DNA of 64,000 nucleotides. Source: Micromonospora sediminicola. GTDB lineage: Bacteria > Actinomycetota > Actinomycetes > Mycobacteriales > Micromonosporaceae. A program made the translations under genes and the position numbers. Positions within the stretch are counted from its first letter, which is position 1; every line of letters starts with the position of its first letter. Below, piece by piece: positions 1 to 11,816 of this stretch. The stretch is from NCBI RefSeq assembly GCF_900089585.1, contig NZ_FLRH01000004.1, positions 117,001-181,000 of the forward strand, read 5' to 3'. The notes under the pieces are model-generated. The model saw only the letters and a list, made by a program, of their open reading frames with translations, had not been told where the DNA came from and searched no databases.

Positions 1-131
1 TCGAGGACGGTGGCGAGGGTGGTCTTGCCCTGCTTGAGCTGCTCCTTCAGCTCAGCGCGGGCCTTGCGGATCTCCGCGGCCTTCTCCAGCGCGGCAGCGC
101 GCTGTTCGGGGGTCAGTGACGGGAGCGGCAC
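1..131 (-). CDS. mihF: Integration host factor, actinobacterial type (N-terminal fragment)
   Basis: Only the first 43 codons are inside the window; the gene runs off the left edge. The visible peptide begins VPLPSLTPEQRAAALEKAAE and continues with a Lys/Arg/Glu-rich helix, which matches the N-terminus of actinobacterial integration host factor, a small nucleoid-associated DNA-binding protein unrelated in sequence to enterobacterial IHF. The GTG start follows GAGGAG at good spacing. It lies directly downstream of pyrF on the same strand, the usual actinobacterial order, but with about 180 bp between them and its own candidate promoter. Identification rests on the N-terminus only. Confidence 0.85.
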   Translation of the reverse strand, partial: MPLPSLTPEQRAAALEKAAEIRKARAELKEQLKQGKTTLATVL

Positions 132-235
132 CAGTTCTCCTCAGGTCCCTAGTACGGCGGGCGGAGCGCCCCACCGCAGCTGTGAAACGTGGTGTCGCTG
201 GCAACCAAAGGGGTCCGTGGTTCCCAGCGCGGGGA

Positions 236-264
236 AAACTAGCGGTCAACGGAGTTTTCGGCAA
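236..264 (-). promoter_or_regulatory. Candidate mihF promoter
   Basis: On the minus strand TTGCCG (264-259) and TAGTTT (241-236) are separated by exactly 17 bp, a reasonable housekeeping sigma match. They lie about 105 bp upstream of the mihF start in the otherwise unexplained pyrF-mihF gap. A small hairpin with arms TGACG/CGTCA sits at 292-305. Motif match only. Confidence 0.45.
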
Positions 265-310
265 CGTGGACGCGCGATGATCAACGTAAAGTGACGGAGC
301 CGTCAGTCAG

Positions 311-1147
311 TCAGGCGGTGGTCAGGGCGGCCCGGCAGTCGGTCAGCACCCGCTCGACGGCGGCCCGCAGGGCCTCCTGGTCCGGCCCCGCGCCCAGCAC
401 CTCACGGGAGTACGACGGCAGCACCGACGGCAGGGCGGCGCCGAAGACCGCCCGCAGCCCGGCGGGCGTCCCGCCCTGCGCACCGAGGCCCGGCGCGAGC
501 AGCGGACCGTTGACCGCATCCAGGTCGTGACCGGTCTCACCGATCGTCGCGCCGACCACCAGGCCGATGCTGCCGAGCGGCTCCGCACCCCGGTTGAGCT
601 GGGAAATCTCGTCGATCACGGTCTGCGCCACGGTGCGTCCGTCGGCGGCCACGGCACGCTGCACGGCGGCGCCCTCGGGGTTCGAGGTGAGCGCCAGGAC
701 GAACACCCCGCCGCCGTGCGCGGCGGCCAACTCGAACATCGGGGCGAGCGAACCCACCCCCAGGTAGGGGCTCGCGGTGACCGCGTCGACATACAGCGGG
801 CTGGATGGATCGAGGTACGCCGAGGCGTACGCGCGGACCGTCGAACCGATGTCACCGCGCTTGACGTCGAGAAGAACGAGCGCGCCCGCATTTCGCAACT
901 GTCGGATAGTTGACTCAAGCACGCCGACACCCCGCGCACCGAAGCGCTCGAAGAAAGCCGACTGCGGCTTGACCACGGCCACCCGGTCGCCGATCGCCTC
1001 CACCACGGTGCGGCTGAACCGCTCGAGCCCCTCGACGTCGTCGGGCAGGCCCCAGTCGGCGAGCAGACCCGGGTGCGGGTCGATCCCCACGCAGAGCGGT
1101 CCCCGCTCCGCCACGGCCCGGTGCAGGCGGGCGCCGAACGTCTCCAT
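311..1147 (-). CDS. pyrF: Orotidine 5'-phosphate decarboxylase
   Basis: Catalyses the last step of UMP synthesis, decarboxylating OMP to UMP in the cytoplasm. The 278-residue product has the GIDPHP motif near residue 21 and the active-site DVKRGD at about 94-99, which contains the catalytic Lys and Asp residues. Length and motif spacing fit the longer 'group 2' OMP decarboxylases of actinobacteria. The ATG start is at 1147. It is the distal pyrimidine gene of the operon and is separated from pyrD by bioA. Confidence 0.97.
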   Translation of the reverse strand: METFGARLHRAVAERGPLCVGIDPHPGLLADWGLPDDVEGLERFSRTVVEAIGDRVAVVKPQSAFFERFGARGVGVLESTIRQLRNAGALVLLDVKRGDIGSTVRAYASAYLDPSSPLYVDAVTASPYLGVGSLAPMFELAAAHGGGVFVLALTSNPEGAAVQRAVAADGRTVAQTVIDEISQLNRGAEPLGSIGLVVGATIGETGHDLDAVNGPLLAPGLGAQGGTPAGLRAVFGAALPSVLPSYSREVLGAGPDQEALRAAVERVLTDCRAALTTA

Positions 1148-1279
1148 CGCGCATCTCCCTCTTCCGGCGGCCGGGGCCGCCTCCGTGTCCAGGCGACGGA
1201 CCTCCCGTCGCGTCAGGTCGTCCCGGCCGGCCCCGACCGCCCGGCCGGACCTGGCCGGCCTCGACCGCCCGGCCGGGAC

Positions 1280-2554
1280 TCAGCCGGCCTTGACCGCGGC
1301 GGCCACGCCGGCCGCGATCCGGGCCACGTCCGCCTCGTCGCAGACGTACGGCGGCATGGTGTAGACCAGGTCCCGGAACGGGCGCAGCCACACCCCCTCC
1401 CCGACCGCGGCGGCGGTCGCCCGCGGCAGGTCCACCTCGTGGTCCAGTTGCACCACGCCGATCGCGCCGAGCACCCGCACGTCGGCCACGCCCGGCGTGC
1501 CGCGCAACGGCTCCAGGCCGGCCCGCAGGCCCGCCGCGATCCCCGCCACCCGCCCGGACCAGTCCCCGGCCCGCAGCAGGCCCAGGGAGGCGTTGGCGAC
1601 CGCGCAGGCGAGCGGGTTGCCCATGAACGTCGGACCGTGCGCCAGCACGCCGTCGGCGGAGATCGCCCCGGCCACCTCGGGGGTGCAGAGCGCCGCCGCC
1701 AGCGTCAGGTAGCCACCGGTGAGCGCCTTGCCGACGCAGAGCACGTCCGGCGTGACGCCGGCGTGCTCGGCGGCGAACATCCGGCCGGTCCGGCCGAAGC
1801 CGGTGGCGATCTCGTCGAAGACCAGCAGGATGCCGTGCCGCCGGGTCACCTCGCGCAGCACCCGCAGGTAGTGCGGGTGGTGGAACCGCATCCCGCCGGC
1901 GCCCTGGACCACCGGCTCGACGATCACCGCGGCCAGCTCGTCGGCGTGCCGCTCCACCGCCTCCACCAGCGCCGCCTCGTACGCCGGGTCGGGCGTGGCG
2001 TCGAAGCCGGGCGGCGGCACCGGCGCGAACACCTGACGGGGCAGCACGTCGCCCCACAGGTGGTGCATGCCGCCCTCCGGGTCGCAGACGCTCATCGGGT
2101 GGAACGTGTCGCCGTGGTAGCCGCCCCGCCAGGTGCCCAGCCGGCGGCGTCCCGGGCGCCCGACGGCGCGCTGGTACTGCAGGCACATCTTCACCGCGAC
2201 CTCGACGCTCACCGAGCCGGAGTCGGCCAGGAAGACGTGTTCCAGCCCGTCCGGGGCCAGCTCGACCAGGGTGCGCGCCAGGCGTGCCGCGGGCTCGTGG
2301 GTGAGGCCGCCGAACATCACGTGGCTCATCCGTCCGAGCTGGTCGGTCACCGCGGCGTCCAGCACCGGGTGCCGGTAGCCGTGGATCGCCGCCCACCAGG
2401 ACGACATGCCGTCGACCAGCTCCCGCCCGTCGCCCAGCCGCAACCGCACCCCGGCGGCGCTCTCCACCACCAGCGGCGGGCTGGCCGGCGGCAGCGTCGC
2501 GTAGGGATGCCAGACGTGCCGGCGATCAACGGCGAGAATCTCGTCAGGCGTCAC
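1280..2554 (-). CDS. bioA: Adenosylmethionine-8-amino-7-oxononanoate aminotransferase
   Basis: PLP-dependent class III aminotransferase that converts KAPA to DAPA in biotin synthesis using S-adenosylmethionine as amino donor. The 424-residue protein starts with the BioA-type WHPYA sequence (residues 15-19), has SSWWAA near residue 51, the FDEIATGFGRTG stretch and GKALTGGYLT carrying the PLP lysine. A GTG start follows a strong AAGGAGGAG site. It lies between pyrD and pyrF on the same strand, with 107 bp and 132 bp gaps rather than overlaps. No other biotin gene is in the window, so its position looks like an insertion into the pyrimidine cluster. Confidence 0.95.
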   Translation of the reverse strand: MTPDEILAVDRRHVWHPYATLPPASPPLVVESAAGVRLRLGDGRELVDGMSSWWAAIHGYRHPVLDAAVTDQLGRMSHVMFGGLTHEPAARLARTLVELAPDGLEHVFLADSGSVSVEVAVKMCLQYQRAVGRPGRRRLGTWRGGYHGDTFHPMSVCDPEGGMHHLWGDVLPRQVFAPVPPPGFDATPDPAYEAALVEAVERHADELAAVIVEPVVQGAGGMRFHHPHYLRVLREVTRRHGILLVFDEIATGFGRTGRMFAAEHAGVTPDVLCVGKALTGGYLTLAAALCTPEVAGAISADGVLAHGPTFMGNPLACAVANASLGLLRAGDWSGRVAGIAAGLRAGLEPLRGTPGVADVRVLGAIGVVQLDHEVDLPRATAAAVGEGVWLRPFRDLVYTMPPYVCDEADVARIAAGVAAAVKAG

Positions 2555-2580
2555 GGACTCTCCTCCTTCGCCCCTCCCCG

Positions 2581-2651
2581 GCGATCTTGCGGTATCGGCC
2601 CGGGTCGCGCCCGGTGTGAGCGGTGTGCCGGGGCCGAAACTGCAAGATCGC
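2581..2651. repeat. 71-bp intergenic palindromic element, copy 1
   Basis: Located between pyrD and bioA. Outer 10-bp arms GCGATCTTGC (2581-2590) and GCAAGATCGC (2642-2651) are perfect inverted repeats. A second element of the same total length with identical outer arms is found at 38804-38874. Inside both, GGCC-rich segments follow the left arm and an AACT or AAACT precedes the right arm. It could work as a terminator or be a dispersed REP-like element. Confidence 0.8.
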
Positions 2652-2662
2652 GCGAACTGGGG

Positions 2663-3673
2663 TCAACGGGTGGTGCGGGTGATGGCCCGGGTGAGGGCGG
2701 GGCCGCGGTAGATGAAGCCGGTGTAGAGCTGGACCAGGGCGGCGCCGGCATCGAACATCCGGGTCGCGTCGTCGGGGTCGAGGATGCCGCCGACGCCGAT
2801 CACCGGCAGGCGGCCCCCGGTCTCCCGGTGCACGAAGCCGACCAGTTCCCGGGCGCGGTCGGTCAGCGGCCGGCCGGAGAGGCCGCCCGTCTCGGCGGCG
2901 CGCGCCCGGTCGGCGGGGGCGAGCCCGTCCCGACCGAGCGTGGTGTTGGTGGCGATGACGCCGGCCGCGCCCCGGTCCAGGCACACCTCCAGCAGTTCGG
3001 CGACGGCCGGCTCGCTGAGGTCCGGGGCGATCTTCACCAGCACCGGCTTCTCCCCCACCAGCGCGGCGAGCAGGGCGTCCAGATGGGACCGGTCCTGCAA
3101 CGACCGCAGACCCGGGGTGTTCGGCGAGGACACGTTGACCGCGAAGTAGTCGCCGTGCCCCTTGAGCGCCCGGTAGGAGGCGAGGTAGTCCTCGACCGCC
3201 TCGTCCAGCGGGGTCACCTTGGACTTGCCCAGCGAGATGCCCAGCGGCACGCCGAGCGGGCGCGGCAGCGCCGCCAGCCGGGCGGCCAGGGCGTCCGCGC
3301 CGGCGTTGTTGAAGCCCATCCGGTTGATCACGGCCTCGCTGTCGCGCAGCCGGAACAGCCGGGGCCGGGGGTTGCCCGGCTGGGCGTGCGCGGTCACGGT
3401 GCCGACCTCGACGAAACCGAAGCCGAGCGCCGGCCAGGCGGGCAGCGCCAGACCGTTCTTGTCCATGCCGGCGGCCAAGCCGACGGGGTTCGGGAAGCGC
3501 ACCCCGAACACCTCCCGCGGCGAGGCCCGGAAGTACGTCCGACGCAGCGCCGCCAGGACCGCCGGCCGCCGGGACAGCGCGGCCAGCCGGGCGAGGGTCC
3601 ACTCGTGCGCCGCCTCGGCGTCCCCGCCCCCGAGCGCGAACAGCCGCGGCCGCACCACCTTCTCGAAGATCAC
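2663..3673 (-). CDS. pyrD: Dihydroorotate dehydrogenase (quinone), class 2
   Basis: Flavoprotein that oxidises dihydroorotate to orotate, passing electrons to quinone. The GTG start at 3673 gives 336 residues. It begins with the amphipathic class 2 N-terminus (residues 1-15), then has NPVGLAAGMDKN, the FMN/substrate stretch VNVSSPNTPGL with the class 2 catalytic Ser region, and IGVGGI and ALVQLYTGFIY near the C-terminus. The upstream in-frame residues look like read-through and lack family similarity. It is not overlapped with carB, from which a palindrome separates it. Confidence 0.95.
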   Translation of the reverse strand: MIFEKVVRPRLFALGGGDAEAAHEWTLARLAALSRRPAVLAALRRTYFRASPREVFGVRFPNPVGLAAGMDKNGLALPAWPALGFGFVEVGTVTAHAQPGNPRPRLFRLRDSEAVINRMGFNNAGADALAARLAALPRPLGVPLGISLGKSKVTPLDEAVEDYLASYRALKGHGDYFAVNVSSPNTPGLRSLQDRSHLDALLAALVGEKPVLVKIAPDLSEPAVAELLEVCLDRGAAGVIATNTTLGRDGLAPADRARAAETGGLSGRPLTDRARELVGFVHRETGGRLPVIGVGGILDPDDATRMFDAGAALVQLYTGFIYRGPALTRAITRTTR

Positions 3674-3690
3674 CGCCCCGCCCCCGACCC

Positions 3691-3751
3691 GTTGACCATG
3701 AGGTTGGCGGCGATGTGGATCTCCGCTGCCGCCGCCAACCTCATGATCGAC
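3691..3751. repeat. Intergenic palindrome between carB and pyrD
   Basis: Perfect 15-bp arms at 3697-3711 (CATGAGGTTGGCGGC) and 3731-3745 (GCCGCCAACCTCATG) flank a 19-nt centre. Outer sequence is partly complementary too. It ends 17 bp before the pyrD start and begins just after carB, so on the transcript the hairpin would lie immediately upstream of the pyrD ribosome site. It may modulate read-through or pyrD translation, or may be a dispersed repeat. Confidence 0.75.
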
Positions 3752-3767
3752 GCGGACGTCGGGGTGG

Positions 3768-7107
<3,340 letters not shown>

Positions 7108-7115
<8 letters not shown>

Positions 7116-8250
7116 TCTTGCCGCCTTCGATGAGCTCGGCGAAGCGGTCGAACAGGTAGTCCGCGTCGTGCGGACCGGCCGCCGCCTCCGGGTGGTACTG
7201 GACGGTGAAGGCAGGCACGTCCACGGCCCGCAGCCCCTCGACCACGTTGTCATTGAGGCAGAGGTGTGACACCTGGACGCCGCCGAACTCGGTCTGGATC
7301 ACCTGATCCGGCACCACCGCGCCGTCCCCGGCGCCCGGCACCTCGACCGCGAAGCCGTGGTTGTGGCTGGTCACCTCGACCTTGCCGGTGACCCGGTCGA
7401 GCACCGGCTGGTTGATGCCGCGGTGGCCGTACCCGAGCTTGTAGGTGCCGAAGCCGAGCGCCCGGCCGAGGATCTGACTGCCGAAGCAGATGCCGAACAG
7501 CGGGATCCGCCGGGTCAGCACCTCCCGGGCCAGGGCCACCGGGCCGTCGGCGGTCGCCGGGTCGCCCGGGCCGGGCGAGAAGAACACCGCGTCCGCGCCG
7601 GTGGCCAGCAGGTCGTCGATCGTCGAGCCGGCCGGCAGGACGTGGGTGGTGACGCCGCGGGCGGCGAGCCGGCGCGGCACGTTGCGCTTGATGCCCAGGT
7701 CCAGCGCGGCCACCGTGAACCGGTGCTCGCCCTGCGCCTCGACGACGTACGGCTGCGCGGTGCTCACCTCGGCGGACAGGTCGGCGCCGACCATCTGCGG
7801 CGAGCGGCGTACCCGCTCCAGCAGCGCGGCCGGGTCGTCCTCGACGCTGGAGACACCGACCCGCATCGCGCCGCGCTCACGCAGGTGCCGGGTGAGCGCC
7901 CGGGTGTCCACCCCGCTGATGCCGACCACGCCCTCGGCGGCGAGCCGGTCCTCCAGGCCGCCGGTGGCGCGCCAGTTCGAGCCGATCCGGGCCGGGTCGC
8001 GCACCACGTACCCGGCCACCCAGATCCGGCCGGACTCGTCGTCCTCGCCGTTGACGCCGGTGTTGCCGATGTGCGGCGCGGTCTGCACCACCACCTGCCG
8101 GTGGTAGGAGGGGTCGGTGAGCGTCTCCTGGTAGCCGGTCATGCCGGTGTTGAAGACCGCCTCGCCGAAGGTCTCCCCGACGCTGCCGTACGCCTCGCCG
8201 TGGAACGTGCGCCCGTCCTCCAGGACGAGGATCGCGGAACGTCTCTTCAC
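7108..8250 (-). CDS. carA: Carbamoyl-phosphate synthase small subunit
   Basis: Glutamine amidotransferase subunit that hydrolyses glutamine and channels ammonia to CarB. 380 residues: an N-terminal CPSase small-chain domain (LVLEDGRTFHGEAYG, FNTGMTGYQE) and a C-terminal class I glutamine amidotransferase domain with the nucleophile in FGICFGSQILG and the His/Glu pair in QYHPEA. The GTG start (8250) overlaps the pyrC stop as GTGA, which decides against longer in-frame starts. Its TAA stop lies inside the first codons of carB. Confidence 0.97.
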
Positions 8251-9524
8251 TTCACAGCCTTTCCGTCCAGGACCGTCGGCTCGCCGCGCAGGAAGGTCGC
8301 CACGATGCGACCCGGCAGCGTCATGCGGGCGTACGGGGTGTTGCGACTGCGACTGGCCAGCTCCGCCGGCTCGATCACGCGGCGGGCGGCCGGGTCGACC
8401 AGGGTCAGGTTGGCCGGCACGCCGGGCGCCGGGTCGAGGCCGTGCCCGGTCAGCCCGGCGATCCGGGCCGGCGTGCGGGACATCCGCTCGGCGATCAGGT
8501 CCCAGCGGGGGCCGAACACGTCGAGCGCGATGGACAGCGCCGTCTCCAGGCCGAGCATGCCCGGCCGGGCGTACGCCCACTCGCACTCCTTGTCCTCCAC
8601 GGCGTGCGGCGCGTGGTCGGTGGCGATGATGTCGATCACGCCCTCGGCCAGCGCGGCCCGCAGCGCGGCGACGTCGGCGGCGGTGCGCAGCGGCGGGTTG
8701 ACCTTGAAGACCGGGTCGTACGTCTCGGCCCGGTCGTCGGTCAGCAGCAGGTGGTGCGGCGTCACCTCGGCGGTCACCCGCACCCCGCGCGCCTTGGCCT
8801 GCCGCAGCACCTCGACGCTGCCGGCGGTGGAGACGTGGCAGACGTGCAGCCGGCTGCCGACGTGCTCGGCCAGCAGCACGTCCCGAGCGATGATCGCCTC
8901 CTCGGCGACGGCCGGCCAGCCGGTCAGCCCGAGCCGGGTGGACACCTCGCCCTCGTGCATCTGCGCGCCCTCGGTGAGCCGGGGCTCCTCGGCGTGCTGG
9001 GCGATCACCCCGTCGAACGCCTTGACGTACTCCAGCGCCCGGCGCATCAGCCGCGGGTCGGCCACGCAGTGCCCGTCGTCGGAGAAGATCCGCACCCGGG
9101 CGGCGGAGTCGGCCATCGCGCCCAGCTCGGCCAGGCGCTCCCCGGCCAGCCCGACGGTGACCGCGCCGATCGGCTGCACGTCGACCAGGCCGGCCTCCCG
9201 GCCGAGCCGCCAGACCTGCTCGACCACGCCGGCGGTGTCGGCGACCGGCGACGTGTTCGCCATCGCGCAGACCGCCGTGTAGCCACCGAGCGCCGCCGCC
9301 CGGGACCCGGACTCGACCGTCTCGGCGTCCTCCCGGCCGGGTTCGCGCAGGTGGGTGTGCAGGTCGACCAGGCCGGGCAGCGCGACCAGGCCGGTCGCGT
9401 CGAGCACCGTGGCGTCGTCGGCGGTCAGGCCGGCGCCGGCCCCGGCCACCACACCGTCGCGGATGAGCAGGTCGGTCGGCTCGCCGTCGAGCACACGGAC
9501 GTTCCTGATGAGGTACGCGGTCAC
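8247..9524 (-). CDS. pyrC: Dihydroorotase
   Basis: Zinc amidohydrolase that cyclises carbamoyl aspartate to dihydroorotate. 425 residues, class I type. Metal ligands are visible in VDLHTHLREPG (HxH plus substrate Arg), with further His in HHLLLTD and HVCHVST, and the catalytic Asp in IATDHAPH. It starts with GTG at 9524 overlapping the pyrB stop by 4 bp, and its own stop overlaps carA by 4 bp. Confidence 0.97.
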   Translation of the reverse strand: MTAYLIRNVRVLDGEPTDLLIRDGVVAGAGAGLTADDATVLDATGLVALPGLVDLHTHLREPGREDAETVESGSRAAALGGYTAVCAMANTSPVADTAGVVEQVWRLGREAGLVDVQPIGAVTVGLAGERLAELGAMADSAARVRIFSDDGHCVADPRLMRRALEYVKAFDGVIAQHAEEPRLTEGAQMHEGEVSTRLGLTGWPAVAEEAIIARDVLLAEHVGSRLHVCHVSTAGSVEVLRQAKARGVRVTAEVTPHHLLLTDDRAETYDPVFKVNPPLRTAADVAALRAALAEGVIDIIATDHAPHAVEDKECEWAYARPGMLGLETALSIALDVFGPRWDLIAERMSRTPARIAGLTGHGLDPAPGVPANLTLVDPAARRVIEPAELASRSRNTPYARMTLPGRIVATFLRGEPTVLDGKAVK

Positions 9525-10447
9525 CGGTTGTTCCCTCCGAGCAGCAGGTAGAGGACGGCCATCCGCACGGAGACCCCGTTGGCGACCTGTTCGACGATGG
9601 TGGAGCGGGACGAGTCGGCGACCTCGGGCGTGATCTCCATCCCCCGGTTCATCGGGCCGGGGTGCATGACGATCGCGTGCTCGGGCAGCCGACGCATGCG
9701 CGGCCCGTCGAGCCCGTAGCGGCGGGCGTACTCCCGGGCCGAGGGGAAGTAGGAGTCGCTCATCCGCTCCCGCTGCACCCGCAGCATCATCACCACGTCC
9801 ACACCGGGAAGAACGGTGTCGAGGTCGTAGGAGACGTCGGTGCCGGGGGCGAGCGCCGGGGAGATGTCGCGCGGGATCAGCGTCGGCGGGCCGACCAGGG
9901 TGACCTTGGCGCCCAGCGTGCTGAGCAGCAGCACGTTCGAGCGGGCCACCCGGGAGTGCAGCACGTCGCCGACGATCGCCACGTGCAGGCCGGCGAGCCG
10001 GCCCAGCCGGGACCGCATCGTGTACGCGTCGAGCAGCGCCTGGGTGGGGTGCTCGTGGGTGCCGTCGCCGGCGTTGACCACCGACCCGTCCACCCAGTCG
10101 GCCAGCCGGTGCGGCGCGCCGGAGGCGGGGTGCCGCACGACCACCGCGTCGGCGCCCATGGCCTGGAGGGTCAGCGCGGTGTCCTTGAGGCTCTCGCCCT
10201 TGGCCACGCTGGAGCCCTTGGCGGAGAAGTTGATCACGTCGGCGCTGAGCCGCTTGGCGGCCGCCTCGAACGAGATCCGGGTCCGGGTGGAGTCCTCGTA
10301 GAAGAGGTTGACCACGGTGCGCCCGCGCAGCGCGGGCAGCTTCTTGACCTCGCGGCCGGCCACGGTGGCCATCTCGGCCGCGGTGTCCAGGACCAGGGTG
10401 GCGGTGTCGGCGTCCAGGTCGGCGCCGGAGAGCAGATGACGGATCAT
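9521..10447 (-). CDS. pyrB: Aspartate carbamoyltransferase catalytic subunit
   Basis: Condenses carbamoyl phosphate with aspartate, the committed pyrimidine step. 308 residues with the carbamoyl-phosphate binding motif STRTR at residues 53-57 and EHPTQALLD in the middle, then the VGDVLHSRVARSN nucleotide-fold-like region. No regulatory pyrI is nearby. Its ATG overlaps the pyrR stop (ATGA). Confidence 0.97.
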   Translation of the reverse strand: MIRHLLSGADLDADTATLVLDTAAEMATVAGREVKKLPALRGRTVVNLFYEDSTRTRISFEAAAKRLSADVINFSAKGSSVAKGESLKDTALTLQAMGADAVVVRHPASGAPHRLADWVDGSVVNAGDGTHEHPTQALLDAYTMRSRLGRLAGLHVAIVGDVLHSRVARSNVLLLSTLGAKVTLVGPPTLIPRDISPALAPGTDVSYDLDTVLPGVDVVMMLRVQRERMSDSYFPSAREYARRYGLDGPRMRRLPEHAIVMHPGPMNRGMEITPEVADSSRSTIVEQVANGVSVRMAVLYLLLGGNNR

Positions 10448-11028
10448 GCGGGTGACCCCCCGTACAACTTGACCTCGTCGGTGCCGTCGGTCTCGGCGAG
10501 GGTGACCTTGACGTTCTCGGCCAGCGCGGTGGGGATGTTCTTGCCCACGTAGTCGGCGCGGATCGGCAGCTGGCGGTGGCCGCGGTCGACCAGGACGGCG
10601 AGCTGCACGGAGGCCGGGCGGCCGACGTCGCTGAGCGCGTCCAGCGCGGCCCGCACGGTGCGGCCGGAGAAGAGCACGTCGTCGACGAGGACGACCCGCT
10701 TGCCGTCGATCCCGCCGGGCGGCAGGTCGGTCGGGCCGACCGCGCGGGTGGCGTGCCGGCGCAGGTCGTCGCGGTAGAGGGTGATGTCGAGCACGCCGAC
10801 CGGGACGGTCACGTCCTCGAAGGTGCTGATCCGGGCGGCGAGCCGTCTGGCCAGGGGCACGCCCCGGGTGGGGATGCCGAGCAGCACGGTGTCGGCGGCG
10901 CCCTGGGTCTTCTCCAGGATCTGGTGGGCGATGCGGTCGACCACCCGCGAGACGTCGGCGGCGGCGAGGATCACCTTCACCGAGGGTTGTCGCGGCGGCG
11001 ACGGTTGGGCAGCCGGTGGGTAGGCCAC
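10444..11028 (-). CDS. pyrR: Pyrimidine operon regulatory protein / uracil phosphoribosyltransferase
   Basis: RNA-binding regulator of pyrimidine genes that usually also has uracil phosphoribosyltransferase activity. 194 residues with LGIPTRGVPLA near the N-terminus and the PRPP-binding loop VVLVDDVLFSGRT. The GTG at 11028 was chosen because GGAAGGAGG lies just upstream; an earlier in-frame start lacks a ribosome site. It is the first gene of the pyr operon and overlaps pyrB by 4 bp. A hairpin resembling a PyrR binding loop precedes it, so autoregulation is likely. Confidence 0.95.
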   Translation of the reverse strand: MAYPPAAQPSPPRQPSVKVILAAADVSRVVDRIAHQILEKTQGAADTVLLGIPTRGVPLARRLAARISTFEDVTVPVGVLDITLYRDDLRRHATRAVGPTDLPPGGIDGKRVVLVDDVLFSGRTVRAALDALSDVGRPASVQLAVLVDRGHRQLPIRADYVGKNIPTALAENVKVTLAETDGTDEVKLYGGSPA

Positions 11029-11031
11029 GGC

Positions 11032-11061
11032 GGACCTCCTTCCCCGCCTCACGGGACGGGT
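11032..11061 (-). promoter_or_regulatory. PyrR-binding-loop-like leader hairpin with adjacent ribosome site
   Basis: The leader RNA, read on the minus strand, carries CCCGTCCCGTGAGGCGGG (11060-11043), a hairpin with the purine-rich apical part CCGTGAGG. This closely parallels the UCC-NNGAGG core of known PyrR binding loops. AAGGAGG, the pyrR ribosome site, follows at once (11040 downward). With no terminator between loop and gene, PyrR binding would most simply block translation initiation. A possible extended -10, TGGTAACGT, lies upstream with TAACGT at 11129-11124. Confidence 0.65.
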
Positions 11062-11232
11062 CGTTAAAGGACGTCTGATCGACTCCGGCGGACCCGCGGG
11101 GGCCCGGACCGGGGCTTCACGCCACGTTACCAGCGGTCACCGGGCCCCCCGTCGCCGGTCCTGACCTGCTGGTCAGCCCGGAGAAATGCGGACAAGCCAG
11201 ACCGGCCCCCCGGACCCGGTGGAGAGCAACAC

Positions 11233-11261
11233 TTGACCACGTGTCGCAATCCCCGTACCGT
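11233..11261 (+). promoter_or_regulatory. Candidate bldD promoter
   Basis: TTGACC (11233-11238) and TACCGT (11256-11261) are separated by 17 bp, giving a predicted start about 45 bp upstream of the bldD ATG. The 286-bp bldD-pyrR intergenic region therefore carries divergent promoters. Motif match only. Confidence 0.5.
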
Positions 11262-11273
11262 CACGCTCCGTAG
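11261..11273 (+). promoter_or_regulatory. Possible BldD box (autoregulatory)
   Basis: TCACGCTCCGTAG resembles the BldD consensus TNACNC(A/T)GNGTNA at 8 of the 10 specified positions. It overlaps the predicted -10 and transcription start of bldD, where BldD is known to repress its own gene in Streptomyces. The imperfect right half lowers confidence. Confidence 0.35.
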
Positions 11274-11314
11274 CGATAGCTGGGAGAACCCCGAGCAGCA
11301 CTGGGAGTGTCCGA

Positions 11315-11803
11315 ATGCCCTCTGAATACGCCAAGTCGCTGGGCGCCCGCCTGCGCTCCATCCGCCAGCAGCAGGGCCTGTCCCTGCAGGGTGTGGAGGA
11401 GAAGTCGAACGGGCGGTGGAAGGCCGTGGTGGTCGGCTCGTACGAGCGCGGCGACCGGGCCGTCACCGTGTCCCGCCTGGCGGAGCTGGCCGACTTCTAC
11501 CGCGTTCCCGTCTCGGAGCTGCTGCCCGACGGCAGTGGGGTGCGTCACGAGCCCACCAGCAAGATCGTGCTGGACCTGGAGCGGCTCTACGACGAGGCCT
11601 CCGAGGACCTCGCGTACGTCGCCCGGTACGCCCGCGCCATCCAGCAGCAGCGCGGTGACTACAACGGCCGGGTGCTCTCCATCCGCGCCGACGACCTGCG
11701 CGCCCTCGCCATCGTCTACGACGCCTCGCCGTCGGGTCTGATCGAGCGGCTGACCGAGCACGGTGTGCTGGTCGCCGACCCGCGGGCGTTCTTCGCCTCC
11801 TGA
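11315..11803 (+). CDS. bldD: Developmental master regulator BldD
   Basis: Represses sporulation genes during vegetative growth in actinomycetes, as a dimer held together by tetrameric cyclic-di-GMP. 162 residues: an N-terminal XRE-type helix-turn-helix (about 8-68, including EEKSNGRWKAVVVGSYERGDR) and a C-terminal nucleotide-binding domain. The c-di-GMP signature RxD-X8-RxxD is intact: RGD at 113-115 and RADD at 124-127. It is divergent from pyrR and convergent with nusB, the same neighbourhood as in Streptomyces. Confidence 0.97.
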   Translation: MPSEYAKSLGARLRSIRQQQGLSLQGVEEKSNGRWKAVVVGSYERGDRAVTVSRLAELADFYRVPVSELLPDGSGVRHEPTSKIVLDLERLYDEASEDLAYVARYARAIQQQRGDYNGRVLSIRADDLRALAIVYDASPSGLIERLTEHGVLVADPRAFFAS

Positions 11804-11816
11804 CCCACCCGTACGT

